Positions 10,440 through 20,773 of a DNA stretch of 64,000 nt are shown one piece after another. The translations under genes and the position numbers were made by a program. Location of the stretch: positions 31,699,607-31,763,606 of the forward strand of contig NC_083695.1 in assembly GCF_033118175.1 (NCBI RefSeq), in the 5' to 3' direction. This DNA comes from Dama dama (lineage: Eukaryota > Chordata > Mammalia > Artiodactyla > Cervidae). How positions within the stretch are numbered: the first letter of the stretch is position 1; each line of letters begins with the position of its first letter. The notes beneath the pieces were generated by a model, which was not told where the DNA came from, did no database searches, and worked only from the letters and a program-made list of their open reading frames with translations.

Positions 10440-11669
10440 TGGGACAGGCCCAACCGTTAGCATGTGGCCGTCGTTGGACACCATTACCACACAACCCATT
10501 ACCAGGCAATAGTTACCCCAAAACCGCTGACACAGGATGGTTAGAGCGGTAGTTACAGGTCCTATTCAATCACTGATCGGCACCACAGGGGACTGCTCCC
10601 TCAAGTGAGCAACTGTCAATGAGCAACTCTTAGTAGTCCTGCTCAGCCATTGGTTGCCACTACAATGGGCCTCTCCCCCAAGGACCAACTGTCAGTAAGT
10701 GACCGGTAGTGGCCCATTCAGCTAATGGTCAGTGGAATGGCAGTCATCAGGCAAAGAATGAGGTAAGAGTGGATCCTGGCCTTCTCACTGGGACTCTCAG
10801 GCTCACCTGGCCTCTGGCCAGTGCGTAAGCTGCAGGGCCCAGGGAACAGGCTAAGGGGATGTGTCCTGCAGAGCTCCACAGCCCTTGCCACGGCTGCCCA
10901 CTGGGCCAGGCCCAGGCCTTGAGGCAGCAGTTAACCTCTCCCCAGTCCTGCCCCTGTGAAGTAATGGCATTGTCTGTCTGCCTGGGGTATAGTCTGTGGG
11001 TTTTGCCTCTGCCGTGTGGGCAGCCTGAGGAGGCTGAGGGCCAGCTGAGTCCTAAATGCCTGGCTCCCCAGTGATAACAGCCACCAACTGAGAGCTGCCC
11101 CTTCTTAGCCAGGACCTGACCTCAGGGGGTGACAGTTTGTGCCTTAGGATCTGGCCCTTTCTTGTCAGAACAGAGAATAACGTTTGTTTGGTGATGCATG
11201 CTACGTCGCTTCAGTTGTGTCCAGCTCTTTGTGACCCCATGGACTGTAGCCCTCCAGGCTCCTCTTTCCATAGGATTTCCCGGGCAAGAATACTGGAGTG
11301 GGTTCCTATGCCTTCCTCCAGGGGATCTTCCCGACCCAGGGATCAAACCTGCATCTCTTATGTCTCCTGCATTGGCAAGCGGGTTCTTTACCACTAGCAC
11401 CCCCTGTTTGGTGCCGGTTTACAGAAACATCAGTATCTGATCATGCATGACTGGACACCAAGAACAAGGGATCTGACACCAAGAAGTTTGCAACAACTAA
11501 CCACGCCCCTTCCCCATTTTTCCTAGAAAAGGGCTTTGCTGAGAGTTTTGGGGGAGTTTGGGGTTTTTAAGGTATGAGCCACTCATCTCTTTCCATGGCT
11601 TTCAATAAACATTTCTGTGTTCCAAACTCCCACATTTCGGTTTTGTTTGGCCTCACTGTGCACCAGGCA
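10440..11669 (+). mobile_element. Retroviral-type LTR, interrupted by a SINE
   Basis: A GC-richer block of about 1.2 kb starts with TG and has an AATAAA poly(A) signal at 11604-11609. This is followed by a U5-like stretch ('tttcggttttgtttggcctcactgtgc') and a possible CA end. No flanking gag/pol/env is present, so it would be a solo LTR. I could not find a convincing target duplication, so the ends are approximate and the class is uncertain. A Bov-tA2 at 11194-11404 splits it. The 71-codon frame at 10859-11074 is inside it and unlikely to be a gene. Confidence 0.6.
11194..11404 (-). mobile_element. Bov-tA2 SINE nested in the LTR
   Basis: A reverse-oriented Bov-tA2, with the 'tctcttatgtctcctgcattggcaagcgggttctttaccactagc' type head. 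The exact 9-bp repeat tgtttggtg lies at 11185-11193 and 11405-11413 in the LTR, proving that the SINE came later. Confidence 0.93.
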
Positions 11670-11689
11670 TATTGACTTGTGTTTAGGTA

Positions 11690-12530
11690 ACAGAAGAGGG
11701 GAAAAGTAACTATACAGTGGAGAAACTAGGCAACACTTTAATCAGTGACCATATGCCTCCAAATGAGATACTCTGAGAAGGACATAATGTCACTTAAATC
11801 TAATTGTGAGGAAATGTCAACCAAACCCATATTAAAGAACATTCTCTTAAATAACTCATGAAAGAACCCCCTCCCAGAAAAAAATGTTGAGGAACTATTT
11901 AGTAAAAGGGACTAAAGAGACTTGATGGGACTTCCCTGGTTAAGAACTCCCCTGCCAATGCAGGAGATGTAAAGAGATATGGGTTTGATCCCTGGGTCAC
12001 AAAGATCTCTGAAGGAGGGCATGGCAACCAACTCCAGTATTCTTACCTAGAGAATCCCTTGGACAGAAGAGCCTGGTGGGCTACAGTCCTTAGTGTTGAG
12101 AAAAGTCAGACACAATTGAAGTGACTTAGCATGCAAACACAAGGAGACTTAACAACTAAAGTCAACACATGATTCAAACTGGAACTTGTACCAGAGCAGG
12201 GGAAATACTATTAAAGATTAATTGAAACAGTTGACAAAGTTGGAATATGGACCACAGATTAGAAAAAAGTAGCTCCCACATTTGATAATTGTGTGGTGAT
12301 TATATAAAGTAAGTTATTTTTCATAGTAAAAAAACACATTGAGGTATGAAGAGATAAGGAAGCATAATGCATGCAATCTATTCTCAAATGGTTAAAAAAA
12401 ATAAAATATCTACAGACAGAGAATGCAAATGTGGCCAAAAAAAAGTTGTTGAACTTGAATAAATAATATTCAGAAATTCTCTGTCCTATTCTTGCAATTT
12501 TTCTATAAGTTAAAAAAAAAAAAAACTTTA
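11690..12530 (+). mobile_element. Old L1M 3' UTR, interrupted by a SINE
   Basis: The sequence follows the mammalian L1M 3' UTR: 'aaaagtaactatacagtggagaaac', 'gacttaacaactaaa', 'ggaatatggaccacagatta', 'ctattcttgcaatttttctataag', then an A run. It is split by the Bov-tA2 at 11928-12143. Confidence 0.6.
11928..12143 (+). mobile_element. Bov-tA2 SINE (diverged)
   Basis: The head GGGACTTCCCTGGTTAAGAA is followed by the Bov-A unit ending 'gacacaattgaagtgacttagcatgcaaacac'. The head carries a small deletion. The flanking direct repeat is only about 7 bp and is not secure. Confidence 0.85.
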
Positions 12531-12903
12531 AGCGTTCTCCACTTTGTCTCTCTTAGGCTTCATCCCAAAATGGGCTAGAATGGGTTCATTCATCATGAAC
12601 CTTCATTTAGTTATTTTATTTCTACTATTATTACTAGTCAGGTGGTAGTTATCTTTTATAATTTTAGTTAATTATATACTATCAAAAGAAGGAAAGCAAC
12701 TGACTTTATGAAAGGCAAAAAGCAGTTCCCTCTTTAAAAAAATTTTGAATGATATATTTTTATTGAGCCCAACATATCCAAAATATCACTTCAACAATTA
12801 ACTGACATAAAATATATTAATGAGATATCTTAGGTTTTTATGTTTGATAACATATCTACAAAATCAATGTGTATTTTATATTTACAGCACATCTCAATTT
12901 GGA

Positions 12904-13027
12904 CTTTTTTTTTTTTTTGCCTCACTGCTTGGCTTGTGGGAATATAGTTCCCTGACCAAAGATTGAACCCCGGGCCATGGCACTGAAAGTGCCAAGTTCT
13001 AACCATAGACTGCTAGGGAAAATCCCC
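12904..13027 (-). mobile_element. CHR-type SINE inside an L1 poly-A tail
   Basis: A poly-T run is followed by a diverged CHR body in reverse. It ends near 'gctagggaaaatcc' just before 'ggattttttt', which looks like remaining L1 tail. It probably inserted into the A-rich tail of the adjacent L1. Confidence 0.75.
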
Positions 13028-13279
13028 ATGGATTTTTTTAAAAGTTGAAGTATAGTTGATTTACAATGTTGTTTTAGTTTCAGGTGCATAGCAAAGTGAT
13101 TCAGTTATACATACAGATACATATTCTTTTTTCAGATTTTTATCCACTATAGATTATTACAAAATATTGAGTATAACTTCCTGTGCTATATAGTTGGTTC
13201 TTCTTGTTTATCTATTTTGTATATAGTAGTGTGTGTATGTTAATCCCAAACCCCTAATTTATCCCTCCCTTCTTCCCCA
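12904..13279 (-). mobile_element. L1 3' fragment with a SINE in its tail
   Basis: 13030-13279 is L1 3' UTR on the minus strand ('gttgatttacaatgttg', 'gcaaagtgattcagttatac', 'cccaaacccctaattta'). The whole block has an exact 16-bp direct repeat, cacatctcaatttgga, at 12888-12903 and 13280-13295. A CHR SINE occupies the L1 tail at its left end. Confidence 0.88.
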
Positions 13280-13295
13280 CACATCTCAATTTGGA

Positions 13296-13828
13296 TTGGC
13301 CACATTTCAGGAGTTAAATAGCCACATGTGGTTAAATGGCAGTATTTGACAGCACAATGCTAGGGAAAAAGACAAATGTAGTCAAGGGGACTTGCAAAAT
13401 GCCATAGTAAATGCAGTGACAGAGATTATGTTCAGGATCCCTCAACCACCGGAGTTTAGACTTGAGCCTCCAGTGACGTTCCAACTCCAGACCTGTTCAT
13501 TCTGTCACACATGAGAGACTTTGTCCACTTCCAACAATGGCCCCATGGCTGGCCTCAGCCAACCAATCTCAATATATTCAAAACAAACTTCATCATCTTA
13601 CTTCAAATACCTCTTCCTGCTCTCTCATTTGATATTTCAGTCAATAGTACCATTATCTATCTGTTCACACAAGTCATCTTCATTATATCTTTGGGAAAAT
13701 GAGCACTTTATCTAGAAGATAATTTAAAATCAAATGCTTATCAAAAAATGCACCCTCTTCTCCACCCTAACTAACTGAGCTTTTTCAGGCCACTTTTATC
13801 TCTCACATGAGTTACTATAAGAATTCTA
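13296..13828. other. Unassigned DNA
   Basis: Overlapping frames of 63-64 codons near 13511-13715 show no domain and no codon pattern that would suggest a gene. Nothing else is recognised. Confidence 0.35.
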
Positions 13829-13905
13829 GCCTCCAATTTTATTGAGATATAAGTGACATACATCATTGTATAAGTTTAAGGTGTATAGCATAATGGTTTG
13901 ATACA
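13829..13905 (-). mobile_element. Short old L1M 3' fragment
   Basis: The stretch 'ttttattgagatataagtgacatacatcattgtataagtttaaggtgta' is the well-known end of L1M elements in reverse. Confidence 0.7.
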
Positions 13906-14130
13906 GATAGAGTAAAAAGCCAAAGAAAGAAAAATTTCCTTAAAAATATGAACCTCTTCATGAATTTTCATGGCATCTTTATGGAGAGCCATGGTAATCT
14001 CTGTGTCATTCCCTTTTAAGACAGGGAATACAGAAAAATAAGTTGAAGAGCATGACCTTTGCTTTTCCCAAGCTCAATACAATATGATTTCTCAACGAGT
14101 ACCTTTAAGGACTAGATAATTTCTAACTCT

Positions 14131-14338
14131 GGGCTTCCCTGGTGGCTTACTGGTAAAAATCTCACCTGGCAGTGCAGGAAACGTGGGTTCAATCCCTGGT
14201 CAGTAAGATTCCCTTGAGATGGCAGTGAGAACCCACTCCAGTATTCTTGCCTGGGAAATCCCATGAATAGGAGGAGCCTGGCGGGCTACAGTCCATGGGG
14301 TCGCAGAGCTGGACACTCCTTAGCGACTAAACAACAAC
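14131..14338 (+). mobile_element. Bov-tA2 SINE
   Basis: A full-length copy from GGGCTTCCCTGGTGGCTTAC to 'ccttagcgactaaacaacaacagc'. A short imperfect direct repeat (aattTctaa/aatCtctaa) flanks it. Confidence 0.9.
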
Positions 14339-14725
14339 AGCAATCTCTAATGTTAGGAGCAAGTCAGGGCGTCCCCGGAAGTCCAGACCTAGATACATCT
14401 TCTGGCACAGCCACATCCCAGCCCCTCTAAAAGAATTCCTAATCCCAGTTGCAGGAACTTTTTATATTTGCAACTAAAGTTTGATTCTACATATTTTAAG
14501 AAATTAACTGAAACAACTGTTTAGATGAATTAAGGTTAAGCAAGTACACATTCCAGTCTTCCTAAAATTATTTTAGAAAATTAATTTTTCTACTTCCTAT
14601 AAGCATCATCAAGTTTCCTCTAAATAATTGTCAAGTTGGAGGGTTTTTTCCTTTTTTCTAATTCTAATTTGTCTCATAATTCTTAAACATTACTTTCTAA
14701 TTACAAATGTATGCATGCCCTTAAA

Positions 14726-14848
14726 TTCGAACAGTTGAAAAATGTATGAGATAAAATGCATGCCTTACTTTTTATCTCATACACTTCTCAATTGTTTGAA
14801 TTGTTCTCAATTTGAAAGTGTTCTCAATTCAATTGTTTGAATTGAGAA
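14726..14848. repeat. Two adjacent inverted repeats (hairpins)
   Basis: Arms 14726-14756 and 14770-14800 are complementary at 27 of 31 positions with a 13-base loop. Next to them, 14821-14832 and 14837-14848 form a perfect 12-bp stem with a 4-base loop (TTGT). The 14791-14802 segment also recurs as a direct repeat at 14832-14843. I do not recognise a transposon family here. It may be the remains of a small inverted-repeat element or a locally generated palindrome. Confidence 0.75.
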
Positions 14849-14859
14849 GTGGGTTCTCA

Positions 14860-15060
14860 ATACACAATGGGTTGTCTCTAATGTTACCCACAAAGATAAC
14901 GACTTTTATGATTTTGTGTCCTTCTAGACTTTTTTCCATGCTTCTGTCAATGTATCTATCTGTATGTGTATACAGTGTTTAAAAAAGTGGTAATCATTTT
15001 GCACAGTTTGTTCTTTTATTTCTTACTTAACACTTAGATCTTTTTTAAATTTAACTTTTA
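14860..15060 (-). mobile_element. Ancient L1 (L1ME-like), left part
   Basis: 'gataacgacttttatgattttgtgtccttctagac ... tttccatg ... acttaacacttagatc' follows the reverse strand of the ORF2/3' UTR region of old L1ME-type elements. Pieces at 15180-15520, 18503-18720, 19080-19460 and 19686-19850 appear to continue the same old element, separated by later insertions. Confidence 0.55.
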
Positions 15061-15178
15061 GGGACTTCCCTGGCAATCTGGTGGTTAAGACTCCACACTT
15101 CCACTTCAGAGAGTGTAGGTTCAATTCCTAGTCAGGGTATTAGGATTCCACATGCTAAACGTCAGGGCTACAAAAATT
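15061..15178 (+). mobile_element. CHR-type SINE
   Basis: The sequence begins GGGACTTCCCTGGCAATCTGG and keeps the B-box-like 'ggttcaattccta'. Imperfect direct repeats of about 17 bp rich in T and A flank it. Confidence 0.82.
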
Positions 15179-15438
15179 CTTTTTAATTTAATTGTTAGTT
15201 TATCAAAGCTATGCATATATAGTTTTTTTTTACAAGTAGTATAACAGTCAAATAATTTAACTAGCAAAAATTGCTTCTAATCATTATGTAACGCATTCAC
15301 ATGGCTTAAAATTCAGAAAGTACAATGGTGTACAACATGAATATCCCACTTCTACCTGTCCCTGAGATACCCAAATCTACTCATGGGCAACAAATGACAT
15401 TGGTTTTTATACATCCTTCATTCATATACAGATACATG

Positions 15439-15460
15439 CACACACACACACACACACACA
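15439..15460. repeat. (CA)n microsatellite
   Basis: Eleven CA dinucleotides in a row, within old L1-derived sequence. Confidence 0.9.
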
Positions 15461-15926
15461 GAAGGTCTTTTTATATCATTATATAAACGGGTTCCTCAAT
15501 TTGATATAGCTATGTCATATTATATTGTATCAGTTCAGTTCAGTCGCTCAGTCCTGTCCGACTCTTTGCAACCCTGTGAACCACAGCATGCCAGGCCTCC
15601 CTGTCCATCACCAACTCCCGGAGTTTACTCAAACTCATGTCCATTGAGTCACTGATGCCATCCAACCATCTCATCCTCTGTTGTTCCCCTTCTCCTCCTG
15701 CCCCCAATCCCTCCCAGCCTCAGGGTCTTTTCCAATGAGTCAACTCTTCGCATGAGATGGCCAAAGTATTGGAATTTCAGCTTCAGCAACAGTCCTTCCA
15801 GTGAACGCCCAGGACTGATCTCCTTTAGGATGGACTGGTTGGATCTCCTTGCAGTTCAAGGGACTCTCAAGAGTCTTCTCCAACACGACAGTTCAAAAGC
15901 ATCAATTCTTCGGCACTCAGCTTTCT

Positions 15927-16965
15927 TCACAGTCCAACTCTCAATCCATACATGATCACTGGAAAAACCATAACCTTGACTAGATGGACCTTTGTTGGGA
16001 AAGTAATGTCTCTGCTTTTTAATATGCTGTCTAGGTTGGTCATAACTTTCCTTCCAAGGAGTAAGCATCTTTTAATTTCATGGCTGCAGTCACCATCTGC
16101 AGTGATTTTGGAGCCCCAAAAAATAAAGTCAGTCACTGTTTCTACTGTTTCCCCATCTATTTGACATGAAGTGATGGGACCAGATGCCATGATCTTAGTT
16201 TTCTGAATGTTGAGCTTTAAGCCAACTTTTTCACTCTCCTCTTTCACTTTTGTCAAGAGGCTCTTTAGTTCCTCTTCACTTTCTGCCATAAGGGTGGTGT
16301 CATCTGCATATCTGAGGTTATTGATATTTCTCCCGGCAATCTTGATTCCAGCTTGTGCTTCTCCCAGCCCAGCATTTCTCAGGATGTACTCTGCGTATAA
16401 GTTAAGTAAGCGGGGGACAATATACAGCCTTGATGTACTCCTTTTCCTATTTGGAACCAATCTGTCGTTCCATGTCCAGTTCTAACTGTTGCTTCCTGAT
16501 CTGCATACAGGTTTCTCAAGAGGCAGGTCAGGTGGTCTGGTATTCCCATCTCTTGAAGAATTTTCCACAGTTTGTTGTGATCCACACAGTCAAAGGCTTT
16601 GGCATAGTCAGTAAAGCAGAAATAGATGTTTTTCTGGAACTCTCTTGCTTTTTTGATGATCCAGCGGGTGTTGGCAATTTGATCTCTGGTTCCTCTGCCT
16701 TTTCTAAAACCAGCTTGAACATCTGGAAGTTCATGGTTCACGTATTGCTGAAGACTGGCTTGGAGAATATTGACCATTACTTTACTAGTGTGTGAGATGA
16801 GAGCAATTGTGCAGTAGTTTGAGCATTCTTTGGCATTGCCTTTCTTTGGGGTTGGCATGAAAACTGACCTTTTCCAGTCCTGTGGCCACTGCTGAGCTTT
16901 CCAATTTTGCTGGCATATTGAGTGCAGCACTTTCACAGCATCATCTTTCAGGATTTGAAATAGCT
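15927..16965 (-). pseudogene. BovB reverse transcriptase half (relic)
   Basis: Read on the minus strand, the translation holds RTE-type reverse transcriptase blocks. These are 'QAGFRKGRGTRDQI', 'DYAKAFDCVDHNKLW', 'GVHQGCILSP' and the catalytic 'YADDT' motif at about 16300-16311. They are followed by the C-terminal region ('DFIFWGSKITADGDC'). At least one frameshift separates the earlier blocks (frame ending near 16379) from YADD (177-codon frame at 15927-16460). The catalytic aspartates survive, but the gene is cut from its endonuclease by the inversion. It cannot make a working protein. Confidence 0.9.
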
Positions 16966-17143
16966 CCCCAGGTCGGTAGGTGCCCAATATTCTACTGGAG
17001 ATCAGTGGAGAAATAACTCCAGAAAGAATGAAGGGATGGAGCCAAAGCAAAGACAATACCCAGTTGTGTATGTGACTGGTGATGGAAGCAAGGCCTGATA
17101 TTGTAAAGAGCAATATTGTATAGGAACCTGGAATGTTAAGTCC

Positions 17144-18492
17144 ATGAATCAAGGCAAATTGGAAGTGGTCAAACAGGAGATGGCAAGAGTGAATGTCGAC
17201 ATTCTAGGAATCAGCAAACTAAAATGGACTGGAATGGGTGAATTTAACTCAGATGACCATTATATCTACTACTGTAGGCAGGAATCCCTTAGAAGAAATG
17301 GAGTAGCCATCATGGTCAATAAAAGAGCCCGAGATGCAGTACTTGGATGCAATCTCAAAAACAACAAAATGATCTCTGTTCATTTCCAAGGCAAACCATT
17401 CAATATCGTGGTAATCCAAGCCTATGACCCAACCAGTAACACTGAAGAAGCTGAAGTTGAACGGTTCTATGAAGACCTACAAGACCTTTTAGAACTAACA
17501 CCCAAAAAAGATGTCCTTTTCATTATAGGGGACTGGAATGCAAAAGTAGGAAGTCAAGAAACATCTGGAGTAACAGGCAAATTTGACCTTGGAGTACAGA
17601 ATGAAGCAGGGCAAAGGCTAATAGAGTTTTGCCAAGAGAATGCACTGGTCATAGCAAACACCCTCTTCCAACAAGACAAGAGAAGACTCTACACATGGAC
17701 ATCACCAGATGGTCAACACCAAAATCAGATTGATTATATTCTTTGCAGCCAAAGATGAAGAAGCTCTATACAGTCAGCAAAACCAAGACTGGGAGCAGAC
17801 TGTGGCTCAGATCATGAACTCCTTATTGCCAAATTCAGACTGAAATTGAAGAAAGTGGAGAAAACCGCTAGACCATTCAGGTATGAGCTAAATCAAATCC
17901 CTTATGACTATACAGTGGAAGTGAGAAATAGATTTAAGGGACTAGATCTGATAGAGTGCCTGATGAACTATGGACAGAGGTTTGTAACATTGTACAGGAG
18001 AAAGGGATCAAGACCATCCCCATGGAAAAGTAATGCAAAAAAGCAAAATGGCTGTCTGAGGAGGCCTTACAAATAGCTGTGAAAAGAAGAGAAGCAAAGG
18101 AAAAAAGGAAAGATATACCCATCTGAATGCAAAGTTCCAAAGAATAGCAAGGAGAGATAAGAAAGCCTTCCTCAGCGATCAATGCAAAGAAATAGAGGAA
18201 AACAACAGAATGGGAAAGACTAGAGATCTCGTCAAGAAAATTAGAGATACCAAGGGAACATTTCATGCAAAGATGGACACAATAAAGGACAGAAATGGTA
18301 TGGACCTAACAGAAGCAGAAGATATTAAGAAGAGGTGGAAAGAATACATGGAAGAACTGTACAAAAAAGATCTTCACGACCCAGATAATCACGATGGTGT
18401 GGTCACTCACCTAGAGCCAGAGATCCTGGAATGGGAAGTCAGGTGGGCCTTAGAAAGCATCACTACGAACAAAGCTAGTGGAGGTGATGGAA
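17144..18492 (+). pseudogene. BovB endonuclease half (relic)
   Basis: A 204-codon frame at 17144-17758 encodes the APE-type endonuclease. Visible landmarks include 'ILGISKLKWTG', 'GDWNAKVGS' and the terminal 'NQIDYILCS' block. Stops and frameshifts follow; the same gene resumes at 17846-18076 and 18210-18492. The last part ends at the beginning of the RT domain ('NKASGGDGI'), where the element was broken and inverted. An endonuclease fragment alone would nick DNA in the parent LINE. Here it is only a relic without the polymerase. Confidence 0.9.
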
Positions 18493-18902
18493 TTACATTG
18501 TAGAGACATGCCTTTATTTCATCAGTCACCTGGTTGTTTAGTCAGACTGTTTCTAATTCTTGCTGTTAAACATAATCCGCTATGAATAACCTTGAATATA
18601 CATCATTTTGCCAATATGTGGGTAATCTATGGAATAGATAGATTCCTAAAAGCAGAGCTGTGAGTCAAAATTTTCACCGATTAGGTTCTAAGAAGGAGAT
18701 TCTGGGACAGAAATTTAGAGTTCTGGGTGTTTTTAGGGAGTGCCCTTGGATTTAACAGCAGTGCAAGGGAGAAGGAGGAAGTGGGATTGAGCAAAAGGAG
18801 AAGCTAAACTTTGAAGTTGCCGCATGAAGCCTCAGCCAACTACTTAGGAAAGCCATGGACCTGAGATGGCCTATCAGAATTGGCCCACGTTGGGTGCCTC
18901 TT

Positions 18903-19073
18903 TCAGGCGCTCAGTCGTGTCTGACTCTTTGCAACCCCATGGGATTTTCCAAGCAAGAATCCTGTAGCGGGTTGCCATTTCCTTGTCCAGGGGATCTTTC
19001 TGATCCAAGGATTCAACCCTCGTCTCTGGCATTGGCAGGCAGATTGTTTACCACTGGGCACCCAGGAAGCCCT
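18903..19073 (-). mobile_element. Bov-tA SINE with internal deletion
   Basis: The reverse-oriented Bov-A unit ('cgctcagtcgtgtctgactctttgcaacccca') lacks about 35 bases in the middle. The tRNA-like head complement ends in 'ttgtttaccactgggcacccaggaagcc'. It interrupts the old L1. Confidence 0.85.
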
Positions 19074-19463
19074 TACACATTGAGTGAAAAAGGCCTTTGT
19101 ACCTCCTTCTCTGTTAGTCATTGGTTGTGGGCTGTCCCAGGAAGGCATTGACTTTTGGTGGGGCAACTCTTTGCAGCAAGGCAAAACTCTCAAGGGCTGA
19201 CAGTTGAAGACTGTCTACTGACATATCTTCCAGAAGCTGGCACAATAAAACCTTCCTTGAAACGGGGTATCTAAGTGTCACATCTCCATGTTCAACCCCA
19301 AAGGATATGTGACGTTGGTGGATTTTGCCAAATTGCCACACCAATTTATACTCCCACCCCGCAATTTACGAGAGTGTCTGTTTACTCATTATCCTCCCCA
19401 ACTCAGAATTTTATCAAGCTTCTGAATCTTTGTCAATCTGATTAGGTGAAATGTGATGTCTTG

Positions 19464-19674
19464 CTTGCCTTCTTGCTAAATCACTACAGTTGTGTCCAAC
19501 TCTTTGCAATCCTGTGAACTGTAGCCCACCAGGCTCCTCTGTCCATGGGATTCTCCAGGCAAGAATACTGGAGTAGTTTGCCCTCCTCCAGGGATATTAC
19601 CAACCCAGAGATTGAACACATGTCTCATTATGTCTCCTCCTTGGCAGGTGAGTTGCTTACCACTGGGGAGCCCA
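19464..19674 (-). mobile_element. Bov-tA SINE with target duplication
   Basis: A reverse-oriented copy with an exact 11-bp repeat, gtgatgtcttg, at 19453-19463 and 19675-19685. The flanking sequence is old L1 ORF2-like DNA ('gtcaatctgattaggtgaaa'). Confidence 0.93.
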
Positions 19675-19861
19675 GTGATGTCTTGGTATAGTTTTAATTT
19701 TCCTATCTTTTTTTTTTTTTTTTTGAGGGAAGTCAAACTTCTTTTTGTCCTTTTTTTTTCTTTGAAGTGTCTGTTTCTATCCTTTGCACATTTTCCTACT
19801 GGGCTAATTTTTAAAAAATAATTTGTAGGAACTCTTAATGTTAAAGATTAACATTTAACAC

Positions 19862-19903
19862 CCCAGGCGAATTCTTTACTGTCTGAGTCACTACGGAAGC
19901 CAG
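19862..19903 (-). mobile_element. Head fragment of a Bov-tA SINE
   Basis: Only the complement of the tRNA-like head remains ('gaattctttactgtctgagtcactacggaagcc'). The Bov-A unit is missing. Confidence 0.65.
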
Positions 19904-19964
19904 ACTTGATCCTTTTAAAATGTAAATCAGTCATTTCACTTCCTCAATGGATCTCCATTTCCCT

Positions 19965-20394
19965 TGTGAGGCTGTCACGGCTAACACCATGGCAGGCAGC
20001 CTAGATTAGGAGTAGGCCTGGTTTCCCAGGGTAACATAATAATCAGGCCTCCTAGAGCCAGCCAATCAACATATGCCTAGCCAGAGAAAAGGGAACCTAT
20101 CAGGGGAAAGCTGAAAGCCCCACGTTGGGCCAACAAAAATTACCTTGCAACTGTGTAACCTATCAGCTTGCGCCAACTACCCACTGTGTAACCAATCCGA
20201 TTGCGCCAACTACCTGCTGCTTATTTTGACCTAATAAATACCCGAGAGAACTGGGGCTCGGGGCCTTTCGGCCTCACAGACCTGGTGAGGGCGGGAGGCC
20301 CTGGCTCGAGTCAGTAATAAATTCCCCTATTGCGAGTTGCATTGTTTCGAGGAGTCTTCTTTCCTGACCGGGGACTCGGACTACGGGCAGAACA
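19965..20394 (+). mobile_element. Solo LTR of a class I (gammaretrovirus-like) ERV
   Basis: The 430-bp unit begins TG and ends CA, and has an exact 4-bp target repeat, ccct, at 19961-19964 and 20395-20398. Four-base duplications are typical of class I ERVs. Promoter parts are visible: a CCAAT box at 20192-20196, a TATA-like 'taataaata' at 20232-20240 and a poly(A) signal AATAAA at 20316-20321. U3 carries a tandem 33-bp repeat at 20151-20216. No internal retroviral genes remain, as expected after LTR-LTR recombination. Confidence 0.85.
20151..20216 (+). promoter_or_regulatory. 33-bp tandem repeat in LTR U3 (enhancer-like)
   Basis: Two adjacent units, both starting ctgtgtaacc and containing ttgcgccaactacc, begin at 20151 and 20184. 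Direct repeats at this place in gammaretroviral LTRs often form the enhancer. That role is inferred from position, not shown. Confidence 0.65.
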
Positions 20395-20773
20395 CCCTCA
20401 GAGAGAAAATAGTTATTACAGTGATCAGCAGGGCTGTGCAAGACACATCTCCCATCTTGTACCTCTCTGACTTCATTTCCTACTGCTGCTCCAGCATCCC
20501 TCCGTCTCATGTTTCTCCACCCTCACTAGAAGTTCCCTCTGCCTACAAAGTTCTTCTACCAGATAGCCACATGATGAATTCCCTGATTCCAATCCTTTTC
20601 AGGATTGAATTCTTGAGTCTTACCTGAAGTATCGCTTCAGTGACGCTTATCCTCATAATCCTACTTTAAATTGTTATACACACCCTATACCCCTCCCCAA
20701 CTAGAACAATTTTAATTTTCCTTACCCTGCTTTACATTTTCTTTTTAAAATAACATTTACTACCTTCTAATTG

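Larger units (their letters stand above)
15530..18492 (-). mobile_element. Nearly full-length BovB LINE with inverted 5' half
   Basis: The left end is the BovB 3' terminus in reverse (the 'cagttcagttcagtcgctcag' tail at 15530-15550). 15530-16965 is minus strand and encodes the C-terminal half with the reverse transcriptase. 16966-18492 is plus strand and encodes the N-terminal half with the endonuclease. The two halves meet at almost the same point of the element: the plus half ends at 'NKASGGDGI' and the minus half begins at 'ELFQILKDD'. A near-perfect 10-bp target repeat (ttaTattgta/ttaCattgta) lies at 15520-15529 and 18493-18502. This is the classic product of twin priming. It is inserted in an ancient L1. 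Confidence 0.93.

Noticed and set aside
10859..11074. 71-codon frame in GC-rich DNA
   Set aside because: It lies inside the LTR-like block and has no domain similarity.
17144..17758. 204-codon open frame that could be read as a host endonuclease gene
   Set aside because: It is the BovB endonuclease domain, continuous with other BovB pieces and bounded by the LINE's target duplication.
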